Counted from the first letter of the stretch, positions 47,324 to 57,077 are shown. The stretch is 64,000 bases of DNA from Alphaproteobacteria bacterium (GCA_020852655.1 JADZAI010000028.1:62001-126000); one strand, 5' to 3'. Program-made: numbers and translations. The notes: generated by a model from the letters alone, not told the origin.

Positions 47324-48714
47324 GCCACCCGAGCGACCGGTCGGGCTGAAGCAGGGCTCGTGGCTGCGCCCGGAAGCCGGACGCTGACGGTCGTTCCCTG
47401 GCCTATTTCGCTGGTGATCGTGGCAAGGCCGCCATGCAAGCCCGCCAACGCCTGCACCAGCGCGAGACCAAGCCCCGTGCCTCCGGCGGCTACAGAGTAG
47501 GAGTCGTCGACGCGCTCGAAGGAGCGGAAGATCGTCTCCAGCTTTTCCGTCGGGATGCCCGGGCCATTGTCCGTAACCCAGAAGACGGCGTCATCGCCTT
47601 CGCGCCGCAGGCCGATTTCGATGGCCCCCCCGGCCTGAGTGAACTTGACGGCATTGATTGCCAAGTTGGCCGCGATCTTGCGGAAGGCGCGATTGTCGGC
47701 CTCGATCTCTTCCACAGCGGGGTCGAGGCTCAGCGTGATCGTCTGAGCCTTGGCTTCGGCGTCCGCTTCGATCGTGCGGCGAACCTGCCGCAACACGTCG
47801 ATCACATCGAAGGGCTGGGGTTCGATGCTCATCTTTCCGGCCTCGATACGCGCGAGGTCGAGCAGATCGTTCACGAGGGCCAGAAGATGTGCGCCCGAGT
47901 CGTTGATGTCCGTCGCGTACTCGCGGTAGCGCGCGTCGAGCGGGCCGAACAGGCTGTTCTTCATCACGTCCGAGAAGCCGATGATGGCGTTCAGCGGCGT
48001 GCGCAGTTCGTGGCTCATATTGGCCAGGAAGACGGACTTGGCACGGCTCGCAGCGCGCGCCTCGTCACGCGCGACGGCGTAGCTCTCGGCGAGCAGGCCG
48101 TTGTCAATCTGGGTGAAGATCATTTCGCTGATCCGGCGCGAGAGATTGAGGCCGGTGACGATGAGAAAGGCGTACCAGAGCGGGGCGCCGATGGAGAGCG
48201 CCATCGCCATGTCGGTATGGCCGAAGAAGAAGGACGGCGTGGAGATGAGGCCGAGGCACCCGACCGCCGCAAGATAGGTCGAAGGATGTGTGGAGACACG
48301 CACGCTGTAGACGGCCGACACAGCGATCAGCATCACGCCGACGAATGCCTGGCTCGAGACATTGCCGGGTTGCATCATCGCCCACGGCAAGAGTCCCCAT
48401 GAGGTCCCGGCCAGCAAATATGTTGCGACATATGCGTGCTGCCGCTCGATCCCGCGCGGCCCGCGCTCGCTCCCCCGGGGCCAAAGCTTGGCGACGACGT
48501 GAAACGTGCCGGCGACAAGAAGCTGGAGGCACGCCCACGCGATCACTCGCGGTTCGAGACCTCCGGAGAGAGTCGGGAACGCGCCGGACGCTGCGCCCAG
48601 AATGACTGCAGTCCATACGGGGACTTGCGCGCGACCGACCGGCAGGGTCTCGGCGACGAGATCCAGCCGCGCAGTCTCGGCAGCGGTCGCTGTCTTTAGG
48701 TTCCTGTCCGACAC
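47320..48714 (-). CDS. membrane sensor histidine kinase
   Basis: A 464-residue two-component kinase. The N-terminal 200 residues hold about six hydrophobic helices in an MHYT/7TM-like array without a periplasmic domain. The HisKA domain has MSHELRTPLNAIIGF with phospho-acceptor His235, and the ATPase domain has the N box NLAINAVKF, G1 DNGPGIP and G2 [10 protein letters not shown]. No response regulator is adjacent, so it is an orphan. The start is a GTG with only a weak ribosome-binding site. It converges with the DUF3501 gene and lies downstream of the lpoA-like gene, 122 nt away. Confidence 0.9.
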   Translation of the reverse strand: MSDRNLKTATAAETARLDLVAETLPVGRAQVPVWTAVILGAASGAFPTLSGGLEPRVIAWACLQLLVAGTFHVVAKLWPRGSERGPRGIERQHAYVATYLLAGTSWGLLPWAMMQPGNVSSQAFVGVMLIAVSAVYSVRVSTHPSTYLAAVGCLGLISTPSFFFGHTDMAMALSIGAPLWYAFLIVTGLNLSRRISEMIFTQIDNGLLAESYAVARDEARAASRAKSVFLANMSHELRTPLNAIIGFSDVMKNSLFGPLDARYREYATDINDSGAHLLALVNDLLDLARIEAGKMSIEPQPFDVIDVLRQVRRTIEADAEAKAQTITLSLDPAVEEIEADNRAFRKIAANLAINAVKFTQAGGAIEIGLRREGDDAVFWVTDNGPGIPTEKLETIFRSFERVDDSYSVAAGGTGLGLALVQALAGLHGGLATITSEIGQGTTVSVRLPGAATSPASARPVARVA

Positions 48715-48836
48715 TTCGTGCGTCCCGCCCCCAGCAGGCTGAACGCAACCTAACCTTGATCCCTTTGCAGTCCGGTTAGGGGAATACGCCGATATTCGCG
48801 CATCTCCTTAACCCCCCGTTCAGAGACACCCCCGGT

Positions 48837-50207
48837 TCAGGAACCTACGTTCTGGAAGGAACGGGGAGCGGCGCGAACAACGCTAAACCCCGAGCCGGTC
48901 GCTTCTATTACCGCTAGACCCCGCTGAATCGCGCCATTTGACAGAAAGCGGAAAATGCCTGTCGTCCCCTCGAACCCGTTCGGATCGGTTATCGCACTCT
49001 GGTTGAAGCGCTGGCCGGCCGTGCCGCCGGCAAGTGTGGCGGCCAGGGCCACGGCATCGTAGGCGATCGAGGTGTTCGGCGTCGGGCGGCGGTTGAAATT
49101 TGCCTGGAAGCGCGCCGCGAAGCTTGCCACCGCCGACGGCTCGGGAGCGGCGAACAAGCCGCGGGCCAGGGCGCCGGACGACCCATTCTCAGCCTCGTAC
49201 CACGAGCCGGTGCCCAGCAGGACATGATCCGGAATGGCTGCCCGCATCACGGGCGCCGGCGGGGGCGGCGGGGCAACGCCCGCAGCCACCTGCTCTTCCG
49301 TCAGGGGTTTCGGCGGCGGTGGAGCCGGCGGTCCGAAGCGGACCAGCCTGGCAATGGCCTGCAAGCCTTCCTTGTTGCTCGCCGGAATGAACAGGGCGTC
49401 GAAATCCTTCCCGTCCAGTTGCATGACCGAGGCGTAGGAAACTCCGCCGGCCGTATAGCTCGCCGTCGCAACAACCTTGCCGCCGATCGCGTCTACATCG
49501 CGTTTGAACGCCGATTCCGCCCGGCGCGCATAGGTCGTCTGCGGCGTCATCACGGCGAAGAGGCCCATGTCGCGTGAGGCGGCATAGCTCACGATTGTGC
49601 GGATCTCTTCCTCCATCGGGAAGCTCATGAGGTAGACGCCGCCGCCGGCGACGGAACTGTCGCTGGAGAGCGTGAAGACCGGAACGCCCAGCGGCGCGGC
49701 GACGGCCCGAACCGCCGCGACCTCGCCCGCGAAAACCGGGCCGACAATGACCTCGGCCCCTTCGTTGATGGCCGACTGCGCGGCATTGGCCGCACCGTTG
49801 GCCGTATTCTTGATGATCAGCTCGACTCCGGGGTTGTCGAACATGGCGAGCTGCGCGGCATCGAGGAAGTTATCGCCAAGGGCCTTGTTGCCACCGGATT
49901 GCGGCACCAGCAGGCCGATGCGAAGCGTGCCTCCGACCGATCCGGGTCGTCGCGGCGCACCATAGGCCGCCGGTCCTTCGGGGCCCAGCGGGCTGACATC
50001 TGGCCGTGCCGTGCGGCCCCCCGGACCCTCGGTTCCGGGGCCACCACCGGCCTCACCGCTGCGGTCGCCCCCGTTGCCGAAGCCTGCACAGCCGGCGAGA
50101 AGCAGCGCGAGAGCCAGTATGGCGATGATCGCAAACGTGGCTTTCAGAGCGCGGGCAACCCCGCTATCCCTCCACGCCTCGGCAGCAAGCGACGGTGCGA
50201 GAGCCAT
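48837..50207 (-). CDS. LpoA-like penicillin-binding protein activator, lipoprotein
   Basis: A 456-residue periplasmic lipoprotein (lipobox LLLAGC, Cys40) with a type I periplasmic-binding-protein fold, as in the C-terminal domain of LpoA, which activates PBP1a. GTLRIGLLVPQSGGNKALGDNFLDAAQLAM begins the fold. It lacks the N-terminal TPR domain of E. coli LpoA, as alphaproteobacterial members do. A proline-rich insertion (about residues 296-325, PPAPPPPKPLTEEQ and PPPPPAPV) interrupts the domain. The order lpoA-like / rsmI / yraN / gshB is conserved. The start codon is only 3 nt from the divergent rsmI start. Confidence 0.85.
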   Translation of the reverse strand: MALAPSLAAEAWRDSGVARALKATFAIIAILALALLLAGCAGFGNGGDRSGEAGGGPGTEGPGGRTARPDVSPLGPEGPAAYGAPRRPGSVGGTLRIGLLVPQSGGNKALGDNFLDAAQLAMFDNPGVELIIKNTANGAANAAQSAINEGAEVIVGPVFAGEVAAVRAVAAPLGVPVFTLSSDSSVAGGGVYLMSFPMEEEIRTIVSYAASRDMGLFAVMTPQTTYARRAESAFKRDVDAIGGKVVATASYTAGGVSYASVMQLDGKDFDALFIPASNKEGLQAIARLVRFGPPAPPPPKPLTEEQVAAGVAPPPPPAPVMRAAIPDHVLLGTGSWYEAENGSSGALARGLFAAPEPSAVASFAARFQANFNRRPTPNTSIAYDAVALAATLAGGTAGQRFNQSAITDPNGFEGTTGIFRFLSNGAIQRGLAVIEATGSGFSVVRAAPRSFQNVGS

Positions 50208-50210
50208 TCG

Positions 50211-51110
50211 GTGTCCTCGTCGGATAATTCAGCGGAAGCTAAAGGCGGGTCAGGCGCGAGTAAACCGCGCCTGCAATCCGGCCTTTATGTGACCGCGACC
50301 CCTATCGGCAATGCCAAAGACATCACGCTGAGGGCACTGGAGATTCTGCGCCAGGCGGCGATCGTCGCGGCCGAGGACACACGGGTGACCGGCAAGCTGC
50401 TGGCGATCCATGGCATAAAGGCAAAGCTGGTCTCCTACAGGGAGGAAAATGCGGCCCGCGCGACGCCCGCGATTCTTGCCCATCTGCATCGTGGCGAGGC
50501 CGTTGCCCTGGTGACGGATGCCGGCACACCACATGTGTCGGACCCAGGCGTCGATCTTGTGCGGGCGGCCCACGAGGCCGGCATTCCCGTCTTCGCGGTG
50601 CCTGGACCCTCGGCCCTGACGGCCGCATTGTCGATTGCCGGGATTGCGGCCGGGCGAACGCTATTCATGGGATTTCTGCCGGCCAGCGCGTCTGCGCGCA
50701 GGGCGGCGTTGGCAGAGGTCAAAGCTATAGCCGCAGCGTTGGTCTTCTTCGAGGCACCGCATCGCGTGGTCGAAACACTCAACGACATGGCCGCCGCACT
50801 CGGGCCGCGCCCCGCAGCGCTCTGCCGTGAGATCACCAAGGTCTTCGAGGAAGTCAGGCGCGGAACGCTGGACGAACTGGCGGTCGCCGCCAAATCCGAT
50901 GCCAAGCTGCAAAGAGGGGAATGCGTCATCGTGGTTGCCCCACCCTCCGGGGAGGCCGATCATCCCACGCCGGGCGATTTGGATGAGGTCCTCGTAAAGG
51001 CCCTGAAATCGATGCGGCTCAAAGACGCGTCGGATGCCGTCGCCGGCGCGCTGGGCCTGCCCCGCCGGAAGGTGTATGCGCGGGCCTTGGAGCTCAAGGA
51101 CGATGGCTAA
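50211..51110 (+). CDS. rsmI: 16S rRNA 2'-O-ribose methyltransferase RsmI
   Basis: RsmI (299 residues) methylates the ribose of C1402 in 16S rRNA with S-adenosylmethionine. The tetrapyrrole-methylase fold is identified by GLYVTATPIGNAKDITLRALE, LVSYREENAA, LVTDAGTPHVSDPG and FFEAPHRVVETL. The GTG start at 50211 leaves a 24-residue polar leader before the conserved first strand; the reading frame is open further upstream but that part is antisense to the lpoA-like gene. Its stop lies within the start of yraN (8-nt overlap). Confidence 0.94.
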   Translation: MSSSDNSAEAKGGSGASKPRLQSGLYVTATPIGNAKDITLRALEILRQAAIVAAEDTRVTGKLLAIHGIKAKLVSYREENAARATPAILAHLHRGEAVALVTDAGTPHVSDPGVDLVRAAHEAGIPVFAVPGPSALTAALSIAGIAAGRTLFMGFLPASASARRAALAEVKAIAAALVFFEAPHRVVETLNDMAAALGPRPAALCREITKVFEEVRRGTLDELAVAAKSDAKLQRGECVIVVAPPSGEADHPTPGDLDEVLVKALKSMRLKDASDAVAGALGLPRRKVYARALELKDDG

Positions 51111-51480
51111 TGCCAAGCGCGTCGCCGCCGAAGGACGCGGCCGGGTCGCCGAAGCGCGGGCAGCCTGGCTGCTGCGCCTGAAGGGCTACAGCATCGTCGC
51201 GCGGCGCTTTCGCCCTGCAAGGTCGTTTGGCCTGGGCGAGATCGACCTTGTCGCACGGCGCGGGCGGATGCTGGCATTCGTCGAGGTCAAGGCGCGGGCG
51301 ACGGATGCCGAGGCGCTGCTTGCGATAACGGCACAGCAACAGCATCGAATCCTGAGGGCAGCGGAGCATTTCCTCAAAGTCCGGCCGGTTTACACGGGAT
51401 GGCCGATGCGGTTTGACGCGGTGATCCTCGAGCAGGATCGCTTTTGGCCGCGCCATTTCCCGGACGCCTGGCGGCCATGA
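51103..51480 (+). CDS. yraN: YraN/UPF0102 family protein, nuclease-like fold
   Basis: A 125-residue protein of the UPF0102 family with a predicted Holliday-junction-resolvase-type fold. The PD-(D/E)XK core is seen as GEIDLVARRGRMLAFVEVKARA (Glu, Asp, then EVK). The biological role is unknown. AAGGA lies 7 nt before the ATG. It overlaps rsmI by 8 nt and the next gene by 4 nt (ATGA), so the three are translationally coupled. Confidence 0.92.
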   Translation: MANAKRVAAEGRGRVAEARAAWLLRLKGYSIVARRFRPARSFGLGEIDLVARRGRMLAFVEVKARATDAEALLAITAQQQHRILRAAEHFLKVRPVYTGWPMRFDAVILEQDRFWPRHFPDAWRP

Positions 51481-52292
51481 CAGAGACGCCACAGGCGCTG
51501 CTGGGCATCGTGGCCGCGGCCGGCACCGCAGACGTCGACCTGGCGCTCTCGGCACTGGCGCTCGCCGCCATCGCCCGGCCAAATCTGAAGCTCGATCCCT
51601 ACCGGTCGCACCTTGCCGAGCTGGCAGACCAGGCGCCGCGCCGGCTGCGGGGTACCGGCGATGACGCGCGCGCCCTTGCCGAAGCGGCAACGGCAACCCT
51701 GCGCGACACCTACGGCTATGACGGCGACCGCACGACCTATGATGATCGGCGCAATGCCGATCTTGCTTACGTGATCGACCGCCGGCGCGGCCTGCCCGTC
51801 GCACTTGGCATCCTGTACATCCATGCCGTCCGAGCGATGGGGGCAAGCGCGCACGGCATCAATTTTCCGGGGCATTTCCTCGTGGGCATCGGAACGCCTC
51901 GCGGGTCGGTCATGATCGATCCGTTCAACGGCGGCCGGATGCTCGACGGAGACGAGTTGGAGAGCATGCTGCCGCCCAACACCCCTCTCGCACAGGAGCA
52001 TCTTGCGGCGCTCAGCGATCGGGGAACGTTGATCCGGCTACAGAATAATATTCTGAGCCGCTCGCGCGCCGCTGGCGACTGGGTGCGGGCAGCCCTGACC
52101 CTGGAAAGCCTGACACGCATGGCGCCCGGCACGGCGCAATTCCACTATGAGCTGGGCGACGCCTATGTCCGGATCGAGCGGCCCAATGCGGCGCGGGTCG
52201 CGCTTCAGAAGGCGCTGGCAGCAGAACCTTCGGCGCCTTGGGCCCAGCAGGCGCAGGCCCTGTTGTCGGCCACGCTGCGGAGCTTGAACTAA
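51477..52292 (+). CDS. SirB1-like transglutaminase/TPR protein
   Basis: A 271-residue protein with an N-terminal SirB1 (transglutaminase-like, DUF1347-type) domain and C-terminal tetratricopeptide helices. The core has YDDRRNADLAYVIDRRRGLPVALGILYIHAVRAMG and INFPGHFLVGIG, where the His of the catalytic-like site is kept but the transglutaminase cysteine is not evident. TPR helices follow at QFHYELGDAYVRIERPNAARVALQKALA. Function is unknown. It is conserved between yraN and gshB in this class. Confidence 0.85.
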   Translation: MTETPQALLGIVAAAGTADVDLALSALALAAIARPNLKLDPYRSHLAELADQAPRRLRGTGDDARALAEAATATLRDTYGYDGDRTTYDDRRNADLAYVIDRRRGLPVALGILYIHAVRAMGASAHGINFPGHFLVGIGTPRGSVMIDPFNGGRMLDGDELESMLPPNTPLAQEHLAALSDRGTLIRLQNNILSRSRAAGDWVRAALTLESLTRMAPGTAQFHYELGDAYVRIERPNAARVALQKALAAEPSAPWAQQAQALLSATLRSLN

Positions 52293-52361
52293 GAGTTCGG
52301 CTCGGCTGGCGGAACGGGGCTTCGATGAGTATTTGAAGCGGGCTAGAGCGAGGAACTGCGC

Positions 52362-53309
52362 ATGGGCCTGAACGTCGCGATCCAGATGGATCCGATCCAC
52401 GCTATCGACATCAGCGGCGATTCGACCTTTGCGCTGGCTCTCGCGGCGCAGGATCGCGGACACCAGCTCTTCTACTACGAGCCGCGCAACCTGTCTTACC
52501 GGGACGGCCGCGTATTCGCGCGTGGCCATCACCTGACCGTCCGGCATGAGAAGGGCAATCACTATTCGTTCAAGCCCGAAGCTACCGTCGAGCTCAGCGA
52601 CATGGACGTCGTGCTGCTGCGGCAGGACCCGCCCTATGACATGGCGTATCTCACGACGACCTATGTTCTCCAGCGGATTCATCCGAAGACACTGGTGGTC
52701 AACGACCCCATCCACGTCCGCGACGCACCGGAGAAACTGTTTCCGGTGCTTTGGCCTGAACTGATTCCGCCGACGCTGATCTCGAATGATCGTTCGGCCA
52801 TCCGGGCGTTCCGAGAGGAGCACGGCGACGTGATCGTGAAGCCGCTGTACGGCAATGGTGGTGCCGGCGTGTTCCGCATACGTGCGGAGGACGAGAATCT
52901 GGGATCGCTGCTGGAGACCTTCGAAAAGCTGTCGCGCGAACCGCTGATCGTGCAGCGCTACCTGCCCGAGGTGCGCAAGGGCGACAAGCGCATCATCCTG
53001 GTCGACGGCAAGCCGGCCGGCGCCATCAATCGCGTGCCGGCTGAGGGCGAGGCGCGGTCGAACATGCATGTCGGCGGCCGGCCTGAACCCGTGGACCTGA
53101 CCCCTCGCGACAAGGAAATCTGCGCCGCGATCGGCCCGGAACTTCAAAGGCGCGGCCTCATCTTCGTCGGCATAGACGTGATCGGAGATTTCCTGACCGA
53201 GATCAACGTCACGTCGCCGACAGGCATCTGGGAAATCCGTCGATTCGGCGGCCCCGACATTGCTGCGCTGGTATGGGATGCGATAGAAGCCAAGCGGCGT
53301 GGGCACTAA
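52362..53309 (+). CDS. gshB: glutathione synthetase
   Basis: GshB (315 residues) joins gamma-glutamylcysteine and glycine using ATP. The ATP-grasp fold shows [57 protein letters not shown] residues (key KRI and N), and the metal-binding [12 protein letters not shown]. Length equals that of E. coli GshB. GAGGA precedes the ATG by 7 nt. gshA is not in the window; ggt at the left edge uses the product. Confidence 0.96.
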   Translation: MGLNVAIQMDPIHAIDISGDSTFALALAAQDRGHQLFYYEPRNLSYRDGRVFARGHHLTVRHEKGNHYSFKPEATVELSDMDVVLLRQDPPYDMAYLTTTYVLQRIHPKTLVVNDPIHVRDAPEKLFPVLWPELIPPTLISNDRSAIRAFREEHGDVIVKPLYGNGGAGVFRIRAEDENLGSLLETFEKLSREPLIVQRYLPEVRKGDKRIILVDGKPAGAINRVPAEGEARSNMHVGGRPEPVDLTPRDKEICAAIGPELQRRGLIFVGIDVIGDFLTEINVTSPTGIWEIRRFGGPDIAALVWDAIEAKRRGH

Positions 53310-53344
53310 CGGGGCGGAAAGGCCGCGCGGGTAGGAAAGCCCGC

Positions 53345-53995
53345 ATGCTGGATGTTCTCGACCAGATCGTCGGCTTCATATCGGCGCACCGGGCATGGGC
53401 CGGGCCGGTTGTCGGCCTGCTGTCGTTTGTCGAGTGCCTGGCGCTGGTTGGCATCCTCATCCCGGCACCACCGCTGATGATCGCCTTCGGCGGCATGATT
53501 GCTGGGGGCTTCATCGACGGCGGGCCGGTCTTGCTGGGCGCCGCGGCCGGTGCCGCGCTTGGGTTCATCGTCTCCTATTTTGCCGGCCGCTGGCTCGGGC
53601 CGGGCTTCCTGCATCGTTGGCCGCTGAAGAACTACCGGCGAACGGTTGCGCGGAGTCGCCTCCTGTTCCGGCGCTATGCAGCAGCAGGCGTGTTCGTTTG
53701 CCGCTTCTTCGGGCCGTTGCGGACCACTGTGCCCCTGGTCGCCGGCATTACGGGTATGAACCAGCGGAAATTCCACACGGCAAACGCGCTTTCGGCATTG
53801 GTCTGGGCACCGGCCTTGATGGCGCCCGGCTGGCTGGCGGCCAAGGGGGTTGAGCAGCTCGAAGGTCTGGCAGAAGCTCCGGGAATAGCCGTTGCGGCCG
53901 GTGCGGGTCTGCTTGCCGTCATTGTGGTAGCCGTCGGATTCAAGATCCAGCGCAGCCGCCTGTTGCGACGGAAGACACGGCTGGGCGCCACCTGA
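53345..53995 (+). CDS. DedA family membrane protein
   Basis: A 216-residue inner-membrane protein of the DedA family, thought to act in proton-motive-force homeostasis and lipid (undecaprenyl-phosphate or phospholipid) transport. The diagnostic segments are ECLALVGILIPAPPLMIAFGGMIAGG, an E/D-containing re-entrant helix, and VCRFFGPLRTTVPLVAGITGM with the two conserved arginines. It starts 35 nt after gshB with AGGA upstream. Confidence 0.9.
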   Translation: MLDVLDQIVGFISAHRAWAGPVVGLLSFVECLALVGILIPAPPLMIAFGGMIAGGFIDGGPVLLGAAAGAALGFIVSYFAGRWLGPGFLHRWPLKNYRRTVARSRLLFRRYAAAGVFVCRFFGPLRTTVPLVAGITGMNQRKFHTANALSALVWAPALMAPGWLAAKGVEQLEGLAEAPGIAVAAGAGLLAVIVVAVGFKIQRSRLLRRKTRLGAT

Positions 53996-54098
53996 GCACT
54001 GATCTATCCAAATTCCGGGCCTGCCTTAAGCCATTGTTGGGCAACTTGGAGTCATCATCCTGCGGCAGTCGGATGGGCGGGGAGCACCATCATAGGCA

Positions 54099-54746
54099 AT
54101 GACGCCGGATTGGTTGGATATCGTACTGCCGCTCATTGCGGGTATAGCGGCAACAGTCGGGGCCGTTGCCGGGTGGGCTATTCGTAGCCGGCGGGCCGCG
54201 CGGGAATCGGCGGCGCTTCAAGAGGCGCTCCGTGCGTTGCGGGCCGACCCCCAGCCGGCCATGGTCGCGTTTCTGAACGCCGGCGCGGAGATGCTGAACG
54301 TGCAGGCCAACGCGCTGCACGATGAGATCGCCTGTCTCGAGTTGGAAGTCGCGCGCAAGCGTAAGCGTCTGGCCGAACTCACGAAAGATGGACGGGAGGG
54401 CGAGACGGCATTCCTGCAGGATGCGCTGGCGCTGCTCCATCGCAAGCTGATCGAGTATCAGGAGGTCGCACGCCGGCTTCAGGTGCATAACGCGCGGACG
54501 GCATTGTTTCGCATGAGGATCGAAAGTGGCGCGCTGAACGCGGCGCTGGCCTTTCGGCACAAGGTGGAAGCGGACACCGGTATTGCGGCGTTGAGGGCGA
54601 CCGACCAGGCGCAGCGGCGCGAGCTGATGGCCGATCCGCGCAACCGGCGCAGCGAAAAGGCCCCCATTGCGCTGGCAGAATGGCGCGCCCGTTCAGCCTC
54701 CGCTCGGCGTCAGGCGACGCGGTTGAAGCCGCGGCTTGGAAAATGA
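54099..54746 (+). CDS. membrane-anchored coiled-coil protein of unknown function
   Basis: I do not recognise this 215-residue protein. One N-terminal membrane helix (about residues 8-27) is followed by a basic stretch (RSRRAARE) and then by long helices with heptad-like Leu/Ala spacing (residues 35-135), consistent with a cytoplasmic coiled coil. The C-terminus is strongly basic. It has no signal-peptide cleavage site. It converges with a Crp-like gene with 7 nt between the stops. Confidence 0.7.
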   Translation: MTPDWLDIVLPLIAGIAATVGAVAGWAIRSRRAARESAALQEALRALRADPQPAMVAFLNAGAEMLNVQANALHDEIACLELEVARKRKRLAELTKDGREGETAFLQDALALLHRKLIEYQEVARRLQVHNARTALFRMRIESGALNAALAFRHKVEADTGIAALRATDQAQRRELMADPRNRRSEKAPIALAEWRARSASARRQATRLKPRLGK

Positions 54747-54753
54747 AATAGGC

Positions 54754-55443
54754 TCAGTGTTCGGCCATTCGTGTCAGGCCGCGGAGATCGAGCAGCTCGA
54801 TGCTTCGGTACCCGAGACGCACAAGGCCTTGGGCGGCGAAGCTCGACAAAAGTCCATTTGCCGTCTTGCGTGTAACCCCGATCAATTCGGCCAGAGACTG
54901 CTGGCCAATGGCAAGACGGAGCGGCGTGCGGCTGCCCTTTGGCGCGGCAAGCGCCAGCAGCCGCGCCGCCAGCCGCTGGCGCGGAGGCAGCGCAACCAAT
55001 TCAGCGTTGGCACGGATGACGGCGCGCATTTGCGCATAGGCCAGAGTCGTCACGACGCGCCAGATGTCCGGCCGGTCGCGCGACAATCGCGTTAGCGCTG
55101 CGTCCGAGACGATCAGGAGCAGGCTTGGCTTGACGCAAATGGCGGTTACCAGCCGCGGCCCGCCGCCGAACCGGACTGTCTGGCCAATGGTGCCGCCCTC
55201 TTCCACATGGCCAATCAAGACCTCCCGATCGCCGCGGACACGCGTCAGGAGTTGAAGAGCTCCTTCGATCACGAAGATGAGACCGGTCTCGATGTCGCCT
55301 TCGCCGTGCGCCCAGCCGCCGGGTCCGACGCTCACGAGGCGCCCGGCGGCCAGGAAAGCGTCGGGCAGTGCTGGATCATGCGCCTGCAGCCAGCGCATGC
55401 TGCGCAGGACTTTGAGGGCTCGTTCGCTGCCCGTTTCGGCCAT
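54754..55443 (-). CDS. Crp/Fnr family transcription regulator
   Basis: A 229-residue regulator. The N-terminal cNMP-binding-like beta-roll has IETGLIFVIEGALQLLTRV and GGTIGQTVRFGGGPRLVTAI, but the cAMP-binding Arg/Ser pattern of Crp is not kept, and there are no Fnr-type cysteines. The C-terminal HTH is QQSLAELIGVTRKTANGLLSSFAAQGLV, with the recognition helix after the turn. The ligand is unknown. Upstream is a perfect ACAATTGT palindrome at 55457-55464, a possible autoregulatory site shared with the divergent comM gene. Confidence 0.87.
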   Translation of the reverse strand: MAETGSERALKVLRSMRWLQAHDPALPDAFLAAGRLVSVGPGGWAHGEGDIETGLIFVIEGALQLLTRVRGDREVLIGHVEEGGTIGQTVRFGGGPRLVTAICVKPSLLLIVSDAALTRLSRDRPDIWRVVTTLAYAQMRAVIRANAELVALPPRQRLAARLLALAAPKGSRTPLRLAIGQQSLAELIGVTRKTANGLLSSFAAQGLVRLGYRSIELLDLRGLTRMAEH

Positions 55444-55545
55444 GAAGCAAAGGATAACAATTGTCCCGGTCTGACTCCATCGGGCGTGACGCCTGGCTAC
55501 AGCCCGCTTGCAACGAACCCGCGCAGTTGGTGATCATGCGCGCGC

Positions 55546-57057
55546 ATGACCGTCGCGCGCGTTTCCACTGTCGCCTTTGAGGGCATCGAGGCACGAGAAG
55601 TGGACGTGCAGGTGCAGATTTCTGGCGGCGGCAACAAGATGACGCTCGTGGGTCTGCCCGACAAGGCCGTCGCGGAAAGCCAGGAGCGGGTACGCTCGGC
55701 CCTGCACGCGATCGGTCTTGCCCTGCCGCCGAGACGGGTCGTTGTGAACCTGGCGCCTGCGGATCTGCCCAAAGAGGGAAGCCACTACGATCTCCCCATC
55801 GCCATGGGCCTGCTTGCCGCAATGGACGTCCTGCCGCGCGATGAAATCGCGCGCACAATGGCATTGGGCGAACTGGCGCTCGACGGGCAGGTGACGGCGG
55901 TTGCAGGCGTGTTGCCGGCGGCGCTCGCGGCGGCGACGGCGGAAAAGACGCTGGTTTGTCCCGAGCGCTGCGGACCGGAGGCGGCGTGGGCGGGCGGGAT
56001 TGAGATCGTCGCGGCGCCGAGCCTGATTGCGCTGATCAACCATTATCGCGGCGTCTCGGTACTCCGGCCACCCGAGCCGAAGCTGGCCGACGAGGACACG
56101 ACACCGTTGCCCGACCTCAAGGACGTGAAGGGCCAGGAGACGGCGAAGCGAGCCTTGGAGATAACCGCCGCCGGCGGGCATAATCTGTTGATGATCGGTC
56201 CACCGGGTAGCGGCAAGTCGATGCTGGCCGCCCGCCTGCCCGGCCTCCTGCCGCCGCTCGATGCGCGCGAGGCGCTGGAGCTTTCGATGATCCAAAGCCT
56301 GGCAGGCGAGTTGAAGGACGGGGCGATCGGCCGACGGCGGCCGTTCCGCGCGCCGCATCACTCGGCCTCGATGGCGGCACTGACGGGCGGCGGCCTGCGG
56401 GTGAGGCCGGGCGAGGTGAGCCTTGCCCATCTCGGCGTGCTGTTTCTCGACGAGCTGCCGGAATTCCAGCGCCAGGTGCTCGACTCGCTGCGCCAGCCGC
56501 TCGAGACCGGCTCAACGCTGGTGGCGCGGGCGAATGCCCATATCCGCTATCCGAGCCGGGTCCAGTTGGTGGCGGCGATGAACCCCTGCCGCTGCGGGCA
56601 TTTGGGTGATCCGGGCCTCGCGTGCAATCGGGCGCCCAGATGCGGTGCGGACTACCAGTCGCGCATCTCGGGGCCGCTTTATGATCGCATCGACCTCCAT
56701 GTGGAGGTGCCCCAGGTGAGCGCCGCCGATCTCGGCCTGCCGACGCCGCGCGAAGGCTCGGCCGAGGTCGCAGCTCGGGTTGCCGCGGCGCGGGCGCTCC
56801 AGACCGCGCGCTATGCCGGGGCAGGCGTCCGCACCAATGCCGAAGCCGAAGGTGACGTGCTGGACGAGGGCACCAAGCTGGAGGCCAATGCGCGCAGCCT
56901 GCTCGTCGAAGCGGCGGACAAGATGCGCCTGTCGGCCCGCGGCTACACGCGGGCCCTGCGGGTTGCCCGCTCGATCGCGGATCTCGCGGGCTCTGCTGTC
57001 ACGACGCGCAGCCATGTTGCCGAGGCGCTCAGCTACAGACGGCTGAACCTGAGCTGA
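55546..57057 (+). CDS. comM: YifB/ComM family Mg-chelatase-like AAA+ ATPase
   Basis: A 503-residue protein of the ComM family, a hexameric helicase that extends branch migration during natural transformation. The N-terminal Lon-like fold (FEGIEAREVDVQVQIS, GLPDKAVAESQERVRSAL) precedes the AAA+ module with Walker A GPPGSGKS (218-225), LGVLFLDELPEF (Walker B) and the zinc-like CRCGHLGDPGLAC segment. Length is normal. No other competence gene lies in the window. Confidence 0.94.
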   Translation: MTVARVSTVAFEGIEAREVDVQVQISGGGNKMTLVGLPDKAVAESQERVRSALHAIGLALPPRRVVVNLAPADLPKEGSHYDLPIAMGLLAAMDVLPRDEIARTMALGELALDGQVTAVAGVLPAALAAATAEKTLVCPERCGPEAAWAGGIEIVAAPSLIALINHYRGVSVLRPPEPKLADEDTTPLPDLKDVKGQETAKRALEITAAGGHNLLMIGPPGSGKSMLAARLPGLLPPLDAREALELSMIQSLAGELKDGAIGRRRPFRAPHHSASMAALTGGGLRVRPGEVSLAHLGVLFLDELPEFQRQVLDSLRQPLETGSTLVARANAHIRYPSRVQLVAAMNPCRCGHLGDPGLACNRAPRCGADYQSRISGPLYDRIDLHVEVPQVSAADLGLPTPREGSAEVAARVAAARALQTARYAGAGVRTNAEAEGDVLDEGTKLEANARSLLVEAADKMRLSARGYTRALRVARSIADLAGSAVTTRSHVAEALSYRRLNLS

Positions 57058-57077
57058 ATCGGACCCGCGCCGTTTCG

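Noticed and set aside
55452..55462. GGATAACAATT, identical to the core of the E. coli lac operator
   Set aside because: No LacI-type gene is nearby and the match is short; the internal palindrome is a better explanation.
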